Part shown: piece by piece, positions 52,544 through 61,177 of the stretch
Position numbering within the stretch: the stretch's first letter is position 1
How the letters are laid out: each line of letters begins with the position of its first letter
Assembly: GCA_963669455.1 (NCBI GenBank)
Contig: OY770026.1
Span: forward strand, 620,001-684,000
Direction: 5' to 3'
Length of the DNA stretch: 64,000 nt
From: JAWKWH01 sp963669455
GTDB taxonomy: Bacteria > Pseudomonadota > Alphaproteobacteria > Rhizobiales > Rhizobiaceae
Notes under the pieces: generated by a model
The model's input: the letters and a program-made list of their open reading frames with translations, nothing else
The model's database searches: none
What the model was told of the DNA's origin: nothing
Program-made: the position numbers and the translations under genes

Positions 52544-55531
52544 TCATTCGCCGAGCGCGTCTTCTAAGAACGCTTCGAGTTGCGCGAGATGCTTGGACAT
52601 CAGCCCGGTTGCCGGAGAGGCGGCGGCGGGCCGGCCGGTATAGCGGACACGCTGATGTTTGGCATTGATATGGGCCAGCACCCATTCCAGATAGGGATCG
52701 ACGAAGGCCCAGGCGCCCATGTTTTTGGGCTCCTCCTGACACCAGACCATCTCGGCATTGCGGAACCGCGACAGTTCATTGATCAGCGCCTTGGCCGGGA
52801 ACGGATAGAGCTGTTCGACCCGTAGCAGATAGACATCATCGATGCCGCGCCGCTCGCGATCCTCGTAAAGATCGTAGTAGACCTTGCCGGTACAGAGAAC
52901 GACCCGGCGAATGCGCGAATCCTTGACCAGTTTGACCGGTGCGTCTTTCTGGATCTGGGCGTCATCCCACAACAAGCGGTGGAATGAGGATTCGCCGGAC
53001 ATATCCGCCATTGTCGAGACCGCGCGCTTGTGGCGCAACAGGGATTTCGGCGTCATCAGGATCAGCGGTTTTCTGAAATCGCGTTTGAGCTGGCGTCTTA
53101 GAATATGAAAATAATTGGCCGGCGTGGTGCAATAGGCCACTTGCATATTGTCTTCGGCGCAAAGTTGCAGGAAACGTTCCAGCCGCGCTGATGAATGCTC
53201 TGGCCCTTGTCCTTCATAGCCATGCGGTAGAAGGCAAACCAGACCGGACATACGCAGCCATTTGCGTTCGCCAGAGGAGATGAACTGGTCGAAGACTACC
53301 TGCGCACCATTGGCAAAATCGCCGAACTGGGCTTCCCACAGCGTAAGAGCGCCCGGTTCGGCAAGCGAATAGCCGTATTCGAAGCCGAGAACAGCTTCTT
53401 CAGACAGCATCGAATTAATCACTTCGTAGTTTGCCTGGCCGCTGCTCAGATTATTGAGCGGGATATAGCGCTCTTCGTCGCGCTGATCGTAAAGTACGGT
53501 ATGGCGTTGCGAAAACGTCCCGCGCTCGCAATCCTGTCCCGACAGACGCACCGGATTGCCTTCGGCGAGAATTGAACCAAATGCCAGCGCCTCTCCGGTT
53601 GCCCAGTCGATATTTTCACCGGATTCGATCATCTTGCGGCGGTTTTGCATGAACCGGTTGGCTGTCCGGTGAATCTCGAAACCCTCCGGCACTTCGGTCA
53701 GCTTCTTGCCCATATCCTTTAGTGTCTTCAACGGCACGGCGGTCTTGCCACGGCGTTTCTCGTCCTCATTATCGGCGCGCCGGATACCACTCCAGGCCCC
53801 GTCAAGCCAGTCTGCCTTGTTTGGCTTGTAGGAATTGCCGGCTTCGAACTCCGCTTCCAGATGATCGCGCCAGTCGTCCTTCATCTTTTCAAATTCGTCT
53901 TCTGAAATGACCCCTTCGTTGATGAGTTTCTCGCCGTAAATCTGAACGGTTGTCGAGTGCGTCCGGATCTGGCGGTACATGATCGGCTGGGTAAAGGCCG
54001 GCTCATCGCCTTCATTATGGCCAAAGCGCCGATAGCAGAACATGTCGATGACGACCGGCTTTTGAAACAGCATGCGGAACTCGGTTGCCACCTTCGCCGC
54101 ATAAACCACCGCCTCGGGATCATCGCCATTGACGTGGAATATCGGCGCCTCAATCATTTTGGCCACATCCGACGGATAGGGCGATGATCGGGAGAAGCGG
54201 GGATTGGTGGTAAAACCGATCTGGTTGTTGATAATGAAATGAATGGTGCCGGCAACACGGTGGCCGCGCAGGCCGGACAGGCCCAGACATTCAGCCACAA
54301 CGCCCTGGCCGGCAAATGCGGCATCGCCATGCAGCAACAATGGCAGTACCTTGGCGCGCTCCTCGATTGGAACGATTTCCTCGCGGGTGCGGCCAAACAC
54401 CTGGTCCTGCTTGGCGCGCGCCTTGCCCATCACCACCGGATTGACGATTTCCAGATGCGATGGATTGGCCGTGAGTGACAAATGCACAGTGTTGCCGTCA
54501 AACTCGCGGTCCGATGAAGCACCCAGGTGGTATTTGACGTCACCGGATCCTTCTACATCATCTGGTGTGTACGAACCGCCCTTGAATTCGTTGAAGATGG
54601 CGCGATGCGGTTTGGCCATCACTTGGCTTAGCACATTCAGCCGGCCTCGATGGGCCATGCCAAACACGATGTCCTTCAGTCCCATCGACCCGCCGCGCTT
54701 GATGATCTGCTCCAGCGCGGGGATCAGCGATTCACCGCCATCCAGGCCAAATCGCTTGGTTCCCTTGTATTTGACGTCGATAAACTGTTCAAACCCCTCC
54801 GCCTCGATAAGCTTTTGCAGGATCGCCAGCTTGCCGTTCTTGGTGAAGAAAATGCCTTTTTCCTGCCCTTCAATTCGCTCCTGCAACCAGGATTTTTCCG
54901 CCGGATTGGAAATATGCATGAACTCGATGCCGAGCGTTGAACAATAGGTCCGCTTCAAAATCTCGAGCATCTGGCGGATGGTGGCATATTCCAGCCCGAG
55001 CACGTGGTCGATGAAGATCGGCCGGTCGTAATCGGCTTCGGTGAATCCGTAGGCTTCAGGAGATAATTCGTTGTAGTCTTCCTTGTCGCCGGCAAGTCCG
55101 AGCGGATCGAGGTTGGCGTGTAGATGGCCGCGCATGCGGTAGGCGCGAACCATCATGATGGCACGCACCGATTCGCGGCTGGCCTGTTCCAGATCGGCAT
55201 CGGCCAGAGGGAAGCCTTTGGCCGAAGCCCTGTCTTTCAGCTTGGTGCCGATTTCGGCTTCGGTGGGCTGCCAGTCACCATCGAGCGCGGAGACCAGTTC
55301 GCCATTGGCGGCAATCGGCCAGTTTGAGCGCTTCCAGGAGGCGCCGGCAGCACTTTTGGCAACGTCTAAAGTGTCATCGGGCAGTGTCGAGAAATAGCGC
55401 TGCCATTCTTCGCTGACCGAATTCGGATCGGCCTTGTAGGCGGCGTAAAGCTGTTCGACATAGGCCGCATTGGCGCCGTACAAAAAGGAGGTTTCGGCAA
55501 AGGCGTCGTTGGCCTGATCGTTTCGTGCCAT
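52544..55531 (-). CDS. sucA: 2-oxoglutarate dehydrogenase E1
   Basis: A 995-residue thiamine-diphosphate enzyme that decarboxylates 2-oxoglutarate. It begins with FAETSFLYGANAAYVEQLYA, a conserved N-terminal tail. Other marks are FGMAHRGRLNVLSQVM, the ThDP/Mg site near INNQIGFTTNPRFSRSS and the C-terminal HGYEGQGPEHSSARLERFLQ. Full length. Encoded 100 bases after sucD and shortly before sucB, in TCA-cycle order. Confidence 0.98.
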   Translation of the reverse strand: MARNDQANDAFAETSFLYGANAAYVEQLYAAYKADPNSVSEEWQRYFSTLPDDTLDVAKSAAGASWKRSNWPIAANGELVSALDGDWQPTEAEIGTKLKDRASAKGFPLADADLEQASRESVRAIMMVRAYRMRGHLHANLDPLGLAGDKEDYNELSPEAYGFTEADYDRPIFIDHVLGLEYATIRQMLEILKRTYCSTLGIEFMHISNPAEKSWLQERIEGQEKGIFFTKNGKLAILQKLIEAEGFEQFIDVKYKGTKRFGLDGGESLIPALEQIIKRGGSMGLKDIVFGMAHRGRLNVLSQVMAKPHRAIFNEFKGGSYTPDDVEGSGDVKYHLGASSDREFDGNTVHLSLTANPSHLEIVNPVVMGKARAKQDQVFGRTREEIVPIEERAKVLPLLLHGDAAFAGQGVVAECLGLSGLRGHRVAGTIHFIINNQIGFTTNPRFSRSSPYPSDVAKMIEAPIFHVNGDDPEAVVYAAKVATEFRMLFQKPVVIDMFCYRRFGHNEGDEPAFTQPIMYRQIRTHSTTVQIYGEKLINEGVISEDEFEKMKDDWRDHLEAEFEAGNSYKPNKADWLDGAWSGIRRADNEDEKRRGKTAVPLKTLKDMGKKLTEVPEGFEIHRTANRFMQNRRKMIESGENIDWATGEALAFGSILAEGNPVRLSGQDCERGTFSQRHTVLYDQRDEERYIPLNNLSSGQANYEVINSMLSEEAVLGFEYGYSLAEPGALTLWEAQFGDFANGAQVVFDQFISSGERKWLRMSGLVCLLPHGYEGQGPEHSSARLERFLQLCAEDNMQVAYCTTPANYFHILRRQLKRDFRKPLILMTPKSLLRHKRAVSTMADMSGESSFHRLLWDDAQIQKDAPVKLVKDSRIRRVVLCTGKVYYDLYEDRERRGIDDVYLLRVEQLYPFPAKALINELSRFRNAEMVWCQEEPKNMGAWAFVDPYLEWVLAHINAKHQRVRYTGRPAAASPATGLMSKHLAQLEAFLEDALGE

Positions 55532-55631
55532 ATTTCACAACGGTGCAATTGTCCTGCACCGTCTCCCTACCATCAACCGGCTTGTTGCCGGCCACTCCGG
55601 GCGGTTCGCCCACCCGATTTTATACCGGATC

Positions 55632-56534
55632 TCAGCCCCGAAGAACCTCGACCAGCGTTTTGCCCAGCTGCGCCGGCGATGGCGAGACACGAATGCCCGC
55701 TGCCTCCAGCGCTTTAATCTTGTCTTCCGCGCCGCCCTTGCCGCCGGAAATCACCGCGCCGGCATGGCCCATCGTGCGTCCGGGCGGTGCAGTGCGGCCG
55801 GCAATGAAGGCAGCCATCGGCTTCTTGCGGCCCTTTTTGGCCTCGCCGATCAGCCATTCGGCGGCGTCCTCTTCGGCCGAACCGCCGATTTCGCCAATCA
55901 TGATGATGGATTCGGTTTCCTCGTCGTCAAGGAAAAGATCAAGCACATCGATGAATTCTGTGCCCTTGACCGGATCGCCGCCGATACCGACCGCTGTTGT
56001 CTGGCCAAGTCCCTCATTGGTGGTCTGGAATACCGCCTCATAGGTGAGCGTGCCGGAGCGTGACAGAATGCCGACGGAGCCTTTTTTGAAAATGTTACCC
56101 GGCATAATGCCGATCTTGCATTCATCCGGCGTTAACACGCCTGGACAATTGGGGCCGACGAGACGCGAACCGGATCGGTCCAGCCTCGCCTTGACCTTGA
56201 CCATGTCCTGCACCGGAATGCCTTCGGTGATGCAAACGATCAGAGGAATTTCCGCATCGATCGCCTCAATGATCGCCGCACCGGCGCCGCCAGGAGGGAC
56301 ATAGATGACCGATGCGTCGGCGCCCGTTTCGGCTCTACCTTCGGCAACGGTTGCAAAGATCGGCAATCTGTCGCCACCTGATCCTTCCCAGAGCGTACCG
56401 CCTTTTTTCGGGTGGATGCCGCCGACCATTTTGGTGTTGTGATAGGCCAGTGCCTGCTCGGTATGAAACGTACCGGTCTTGCCTGTCAGGCCCTGGACCA
56501 GGATCTTTGTATCTTTGTTGATCAGGATAGACAT
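55632..56534 (-). CDS. sucD: Succinyl-CoA synthetase alpha subunit
   Basis: A 300-residue CoA-binding subunit. GLTGKTGTFHTEQALAYHN (N-terminal CoA site), VGPNCPGVLTPDECKIGIMP and GHAGAVISGGKGGAEDKIKA with the phosphorylated His are all present. It forms succinate and ATP/GTP from succinyl-CoA together with SucC. In this genome it is separated from sucC by a cupin gene, whereas the two normally adjoin. Confidence 0.97.
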   Translation of the reverse strand: MSILINKDTKILVQGLTGKTGTFHTEQALAYHNTKMVGGIHPKKGGTLWEGSGGDRLPIFATVAEGRAETGADASVIYVPPGGAGAAIIEAIDAEIPLIVCITEGIPVQDMVKVKARLDRSGSRLVGPNCPGVLTPDECKIGIMPGNIFKKGSVGILSRSGTLTYEAVFQTTNEGLGQTTAVGIGGDPVKGTEFIDVLDLFLDDEETESIIMIGEIGGSAEEDAAEWLIGEAKKGRKKPMAAFIAGRTAPPGRTMGHAGAVISGGKGGAEDKIKALEAAGIRVSPSPAQLGKTLVEVLRG

Positions 56535-56558
56535 GTTCTTCCTTGTCGAGACAGATAT

Positions 56559-56933
56559 TTAGGACAGATATTGCAGTTTGCTATGGGTCAGATCGCTGTC
56601 GGCGTTTCCGGTATTGAGCGTCTTTGCCGGTTCGAACATCGCCACCACCGGCTCTTTCGTCAGCGAACGCGGACGGTGTTCGACGCCGTGCGGCACAACG
56701 ATGAAATCACCTTCATCCAGTTCCACTGAACTGTCGCGAAAATCGATGGCGATACGCCCGCGAAGTACCAGAAAGGCCTCGTCCTCATCGTCATGAGCGT
56801 GCCAGTCAAACAATTCGCCAAATTTGGCGATCTTGACCTGGGCATCGTTGACGTCGCCAGCGATATAGGGCTGGAAAACACCTTCGATCTGCCGGTCGGC
56901 GGATTGTAGCAGGTTGATTTTTCGTGGCGCCAT
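56559..56933 (-). CDS. Cupin-domain protein inserted between sucC and sucD
   Basis: A 124-residue single cupin. Motif 1 is GELFDWHAHDDEDEAFLVLRG and motif 2 is GDFIVVPHGVEHRP, supplying His, His, Glu and His metal ligands. Small cupins of this kind include sugar isomerases, dioxygenases and transcription-associated sensors; this one cannot be assigned. It ends 24 bases before sucD and starts 172 bases after sucC on the same strand, so it should be cotranscribed with the TCA genes. Confidence 0.85.
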   Translation of the reverse strand: MAPRKINLLQSADRQIEGVFQPYIAGDVNDAQVKIAKFGELFDWHAHDDEDEAFLVLRGRIAIDFRDSSVELDEGDFIVVPHGVEHRPRSLTKEPVVAMFEPAKTLNTGNADSDLTHSKLQYLS

Positions 56934-57105
56934 CGTTTGCTACCTCGCCAATGTCTGCGTTCGCGCCGTCAACACAGGCGGGGAAATTGCCAGGGCAAAG
57001 GTAGGTGAGAGTTTTTTCGCCAATTGCCGAAGAACGCGCATCAGTTTTGCTTCTTTCCAGGAGCTTTTCGATATTGCGTAAACGGTGAGCCTTCCATTGG
57101 TTTCG

Positions 57106-58299
57106 CTAACCGCTCACTGCCTTGACGATTTTCTGTGCTGCGTCGTCGAGATCGTCGGCGGCGATGACATTCAACCCGCTTTCATTGATGATCTTCTTGC
57201 CCTTTTCGACATTGGTGCCTTCCAGCCGCACGACCAGCGGTACTTCAAGGCCGACTTCCTTGACCGCGGCGACTACGCCCTCGGCGATGATGTCGCATTT
57301 CATGATGCCGCCGAAGATATTGACCAAAATGCCCTTGACCGCCGGATCAGCGGTAATGATCTTGAAGGCTGCGGTGACCTTTTCCTTCGACGCGCCGCCG
57401 CCAACGTCCAGAAAGTTTGCCGGCTCGGCCCCGTAAAGTTTGATGATGTCCATCGTCGCCATGGCGAGGCCGGCACCATTGACCATGCAGCCGATATTGC
57501 CATCAAGCGCGACATAGGCGAGATCGTGCTTTGATGCCTCGATCTCTTTTTCATCCTCTTCCGTCACGTCGCGCAAGTCCATAATGTCATCGTGGCGGAA
57601 CAGAGCGTTGTTGTCGAAAGAGACCTTGGCGTCGAGCACCCGCAAGTGGCCGTCGGTCATGACGATCAGCGGATTGACTTCCAGAAGGCTCATATCTTTT
57701 TCGCAAAACGCTTTATAAAGCGTCGGAAACAGCACCATCCCATCTGCCGCGGCATCGCCCGACAGGTTGAGAGCGTCGCAAAGCGCTTTGGCGTCAGCCT
57801 CGGTGACGCCTGTTTCTGGGTTGATTGGCAGTGTGACGATCTTTTCTGGCGTGTCGTGCGCCACCGCCTCGATATCCATACCGCCTTCGGTGGAAACGAC
57901 GAATGCGTTGCGGCCAACCGTCCGGTCGACCAGAATTGACAGATAAAGCTCGCGGTCGATGTCAGCGCCATCTTCTATGTAGAGCCGGTTGACCTGTTTG
58001 CCGGCAGGGCCGGTCTGTTTGGTGACCAGCGTGTTGCCGAGCATTTCCGACGCGTTTACAACCACTTCCTCGATGGTTTTTGCCAGCCGCACGCCGCCTT
58101 TGGCGTCAGCGCCGAGCTCCTTGAACCGGCCCTTGCCGCGCCCGCCGGCGTGAATCTGGCTCTTGACCACTAGGAGCGGGCCGGGAAGCGATTTTGCCGC
58201 CGCCTCGGCCGCGCTTGCATCGGTAATCGCCACGCCGCCGGCAACAGGAGCACCAAATTCCTTCAAGACTTGTTTGGCTTGGTATTCATGAATGTTCAT
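57106..58299 (-). CDS. sucC: Succinyl-CoA synthetase beta subunit
   Basis: A 397-residue ATP-grasp subunit. Typical are MNIHEYQAKQVLKEFGAPVA at the N-terminus, KSQIHAGGRGKGRFKELG, LEVNPLIV with nucleotide/Mg ligands and FLDVGGGASKEKVTAAFKI. It works with SucD. Encoded 12 bases after mdh. Confidence 0.97.
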   Translation of the reverse strand: MNIHEYQAKQVLKEFGAPVAGGVAITDASAAEAAAKSLPGPLLVVKSQIHAGGRGKGRFKELGADAKGGVRLAKTIEEVVVNASEMLGNTLVTKQTGPAGKQVNRLYIEDGADIDRELYLSILVDRTVGRNAFVVSTEGGMDIEAVAHDTPEKIVTLPINPETGVTEADAKALCDALNLSGDAAADGMVLFPTLYKAFCEKDMSLLEVNPLIVMTDGHLRVLDAKVSFDNNALFRHDDIMDLRDVTEEDEKEIEASKHDLAYVALDGNIGCMVNGAGLAMATMDIIKLYGAEPANFLDVGGGASKEKVTAAFKIITADPAVKGILVNIFGGIMKCDIIAEGVVAAVKEVGLEVPLVVRLEGTNVEKGKKIINESGLNVIAADDLDDAAQKIVKAVSG

Positions 58300-58311
58300 G
58301 GGGCTTCAGCC

Positions 58312-59280
58312 TTACTTTTTGGCAAGATTTGGAGCGATGTTCATACAGGTCTCGCACAGACCCTGAACCGCGGCGACCGACTTGTCGAACATTTTTTGTT
58401 CCGTGCGGTTAAGATTGATCTCGATCACGCGTTCGATACCGCCGGCTCCGATGATGGTGGGAACACCGACATACATGTTTTTGACGCCATATTGACCGGT
58501 CAGATGTGCCGCGCATGGCAGCAGGCGTTTCTTGTCTTTCAGATAGGCTTCGGCCATCTGCACGCCAGAGGCCGCCGGCGCATAATAGGCCGAACCGGTT
58601 TTCAGCAATCCGACGATCTCGGCACCGCCGTTGCGGGTACGCTGGATGATCTTGTCGAGCTTGTCCTTGGTGGTCCAGCCCATCTTCACCAGATCGGGCA
58701 GCGGGATGCCGCCAACGGTGGAATAGCGTGGCAGCGGCACCATCGTGTCGCCATGACCGCCGAGCACGAAGGCGGTGACGTCTTCCACCGAAACATTGAA
58801 TTCTTCGGCCAGAAAATAGCGAAACCGTGCCGAATCGAGCACACCCGCCATGCCGACCACGTGGCTCTTGGGCAGGCCGGAGAATTTCTGCAGCGCCCAG
58901 ACCATGGCGTCGAGCGGGTTGGTGATGCAGATTACAAATGCGTTCGGCGCATATTTCTTGATGCCGGCGCCTACCTGCTCCATGACTTTCAGATTGATGC
59001 CGAGAAGATCGTCGCGGCTCATGCCCGGCTTGCGTGCCACACCGGCGGTGACGATGCAGACATCGGCCCCCTCGATTGCCGCATAGTCATTGGCGCCGGA
59101 AATGCGGGCATCGAAGCCGTCTACGGGAGACGATTCAGCGATGTCGAGCCCTTTGCCCTGGGGAATGCCCTCCGCGATATCAAACAGTACCACATCGCCC
59201 AGTTCCTTCAGGCCGATCATATGAGCGAGTGTACCACCAATCATGCCAGAGCCGATCAGCGCAATCTTGTTCCTTGCCAT
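58312..59280 (-). CDS. mdh: Malate dehydrogenase (LDH-like)
   Basis: A 322-residue NAD-dependent enzyme. It shows IALIGSGMIGGTLAHMIGLK (NAD), VTAGVARKPGMSRDDLL with the substrate-binding Arg loop, ITNPLDAMVW and the catalytic His in VLGGHGDTMVPL. It is the first gene of mdh-sucC-cupin-sucD-sucA-sucB-lpdA, so the promoter for the TCA cluster lies upstream, at 59281-59600. Confidence 0.97.
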   Translation of the reverse strand: MARNKIALIGSGMIGGTLAHMIGLKELGDVVLFDIAEGIPQGKGLDIAESSPVDGFDARISGANDYAAIEGADVCIVTAGVARKPGMSRDDLLGINLKVMEQVGAGIKKYAPNAFVICITNPLDAMVWALQKFSGLPKSHVVGMAGVLDSARFRYFLAEEFNVSVEDVTAFVLGGHGDTMVPLPRYSTVGGIPLPDLVKMGWTTKDKLDKIIQRTRNGGAEIVGLLKTGSAYYAPAASGVQMAEAYLKDKKRLLPCAAHLTGQYGVKNMYVGVPTIIGAGGIERVIEINLNRTEQKMFDKSVAAVQGLCETCMNIAPNLAKK

Positions 59281-59597
59281 GTCCTTGAAAATTTCCCTCT
59301 ACTCAAGCCGGCCGGAACCCTCATAGCGCTCCGGGCTTGCCGCAAACTGTCGTCGCCGCAATGGCTCTGGTTGCCTAAGACGCGGCCACTTCACGGACCG
59401 GATCGGAGGAGACGCTTACCCCTGCCTTCTACAAAATTCAACCGATTATTTGTGCGCCAACAATTTCAATCGTTTAGTATTACCGGGACTTACGTAAACG
59501 TAATTTAAGTTCGCAGAAAAATGTTCTTTTGTGCAAGGAATGCTTGCTGGATACCTCCATCCAATGCCGTCCTGGCCATGATCCGCGGTTCGATCTG
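59281..59597. other. Leader/promoter region of the TCA operon
   Basis: No gene is seen. The stretch nearest mdh should hold the operon promoter and a long leader. The only distinct structure is the TTACGT-AA-ACGTAA palindrome at 59490-59503. Plus-strand frames that extend across mdh are antisense shadows. Confidence 0.6.
59490..59503. promoter_or_regulatory. Palindrome TTACGT-AA-ACGTAA upstream of mdh
   Basis: An exact 6-2-6 inverted repeat about 210 bases before the mdh start, in an AT-rich stretch. Candidate operator for the TCA operon. From memory it resembles sites of MerR-type LiuR regulators, but no regulator is assigned here. Confidence 0.4.
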
Positions 59598-59704
59598 CCT
59601 GAGGCGTTTTGCCGTAACTGGAACCGCGACAATGCCTGTACCCGCTTGGAACTATTGAAGCATTTTTCGCACATATGATGCTGTCTGGGCGAAAAAAGCT
59701 CTAG
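59598..59704 (+). repeat. Hairpin repeat family 1, copy F
   Basis: Contains GGAACCGCGACAATGCCTG, TACCCGCTTGGAACTATTG, AAGC and the hairpin ATTTTTCGC...GGCGAAAAAAGCT, ending in CTCTAG. First unit of a chain of four palindromic elements. Confidence 0.82.
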
Positions 59705-59776
59705 TGTGGTGGATTTGACGTTCGTTTCATTTTTCCTGCGCACTCACTGGCGAACTTCAAATCCGAAAACCACACT
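59703..59776. repeat. Palindromic element with AGTGTGG / CCACACT ends
   Basis: AGTGTGGTGGATTTGACGTTCG and CGAACTTCAAATCCG...CCACACT are inverted repeats around a 30-base centre. It begins at the CTAG that ends copy F. Confidence 0.7.
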
Positions 59777-59794
59777 GGAAACAAACTCTTCGCT

Positions 59795-59867
59795 GTGTCC
59801 TGATCGAATCCGAAGTTCGTACCAAGCGTGCAGTAGAATGTGACGAACTTCGGATTCGGGACACTAG
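59795..59867. repeat. Palindromic element with 16-bp perfect inverted repeat
   Basis: CGAATCCGAAGTTCGT (59805-59820) and ACGAACTTCGGATTCG (59843-59858) are perfectly complementary, extended by GTGTCC / GGGACAC. It ends in CTAG; its last 17 bases recur at 40723-40739 in reverse orientation. Confidence 0.8.
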
Positions 59868-60172
59868 AGCGTGTCTTGTTTAAATGGAATCGTTTGAGCG
59901 CAGGGTATTTGTGTCCTGGTTAGGAGCGTGAAGCGACGCGGGTGTACACCCGTTAGCGTCGCGCGACGACATCCAGGGCGCAAAGAACCAAGCTGAAACG
60001 ATTTTATTTTATCATTTTTTTCAATGCTTTAACTTAACCTGCTTGGAGGTCTTTTTCACGGACAGTGTCGTCAAAATCCTCGCACGATCGTCTGATCGCA
60101 CTCCGGTGTTTTCCTAACTGCCGCAAAAAATCCTCTCCATCAAACTGATCCCATTTAAACAAGACACGCTCT
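59866..60172. repeat. Dispersed element with terminal inverted repeats, copy 2 (about 307 bp)
   Basis: Begins AGAGCGTGTCTTGTTTAAAT and ends ATTTAAACAAGACACGCTCT (perfect over 20 bases), flanked by CTAG on both sides. Internal blocks match copy 1 at 11828-12174 (for example GCGCGACG and CGATCGTCTGATCG). The terminal sequences differ between the copies but stay self-complementary within each. No gene is seen inside. Confidence 0.87.
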
Positions 60173-60223
60173 AGCGGCAGAAAGCTGCTATAACTGGGTA
60201 CCGCCTTTGTATAGATTGCCGCG

Positions 60224-61171
60224 ATGATGACAGCGGAATCCATACCCTTTTTATCCGAGGCGGCGTTGTCTGCTCTCGATATTTCCACCGGCGATGTTGT
60301 GGACGCCATCGAGGCTGCTATCCATGGTGCCGCGGCCGGTGCGGTTTGGAGCGCGCCAAAGGCGGTGATCCAGCCTGAAGATGGCCGCTACATGATGGCC
60401 GCTCTGGCGGCAACGGATGATCCGGCCCTGCTGGCGGTGAAGACCGTCGTGCTCAATCCGCAAAACCCCAGGCACGGTCTGCCACAGATCAACGGACTTG
60501 TGACAATGCTGCATGGGCAGACCGGCCTGCCGGCGGCCATTCTTGATGGCAATTGGATCACGGCGGTGCGCACGGCGGGGCTGAGTATGGTCGCGGCGCG
60601 AAAACTGGCCCGGCCCGATGCCTCGACAATCGGCTTCATCGGCGCCGGTGTGCAGGCGCAAAGCCATCTCGACGCTTTCGTGGACCTCTATCCGGTGACA
60701 GGCATAAAAGTGTTCAGCCGGGGCCGGAAGAACATTGATCTCCTATGTGAAAGCGCGCGCGCGAAGGGGTTGTCGGCAGATGTTTGCTCGACGGCGCGAG
60801 AGGCCGTCGATGCGGCCGATCTCATCGTCACATCAGTCACCTTGACCGGACAGTTTGAGCCGTTTGTCGATGCGCGCTGGCTGAAACCGGGTGCCTTTGC
60901 TACGGTGACGGACCTGGCCGTCCCCTGGATAAAGCAAAGTTTCAGCGCTCTTGACCGGCTTGTCATCGACGATCTGAATCAGGAAGCAGCTCTGCCCAAC
61001 AAGCTGGCCCCGCCGGAATTCGTCAGTGGCGATCTGGCTGGGTTGGTGTTGGGTGATATTGACGGGCGGCAGGCTGAAAGCGAGCGAACGGCGTTTGTGT
61101 TTCGTGGCCATGCTCTCGGCGATCTGGCGCTTTCAGCGCTCGTCTGGCGTAAATCTGGCCTTGGCGGCTGA
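60224..61171 (+). CDS. Ornithine cyclodeaminase / mu-crystallin family protein
   Basis: A 315-residue NAD(P)-binding protein. Seen are NGLVTMLHGQTGLPAAILDG with WITAVRTAGLSMVAARKLA (substrate Arg region), IGFIGAGVQAQSHLDAF (cofactor loop) and LVIDDLNQE. Family members include ornithine cyclodeaminase, alanine dehydrogenase and imine reductases such as pyrroline-2-carboxylate reductase; which one applies here cannot be told. It is followed six bases later by an MFS gene and probably shares its transcript. Confidence 0.85.
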   Translation: MMTAESIPFLSEAALSALDISTGDVVDAIEAAIHGAAAGAVWSAPKAVIQPEDGRYMMAALAATDDPALLAVKTVVLNPQNPRHGLPQINGLVTMLHGQTGLPAAILDGNWITAVRTAGLSMVAARKLARPDASTIGFIGAGVQAQSHLDAFVDLYPVTGIKVFSRGRKNIDLLCESARAKGLSADVCSTAREAVDAADLIVTSVTLTGQFEPFVDARWLKPGAFATVTDLAVPWIKQSFSALDRLVIDDLNQEAALPNKLAPPEFVSGDLAGLVLGDIDGRQAESERTAFVFRGHALGDLALSALVWRKSGLGG

Positions 61172-61177
61172 TCATTC

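Noticed and set aside
58270..59508. 412-codon plus-strand frame antisense to mdh
   Set aside because: It is the shadow of mdh codon bias on the opposite strand; mdh is unmistakable.
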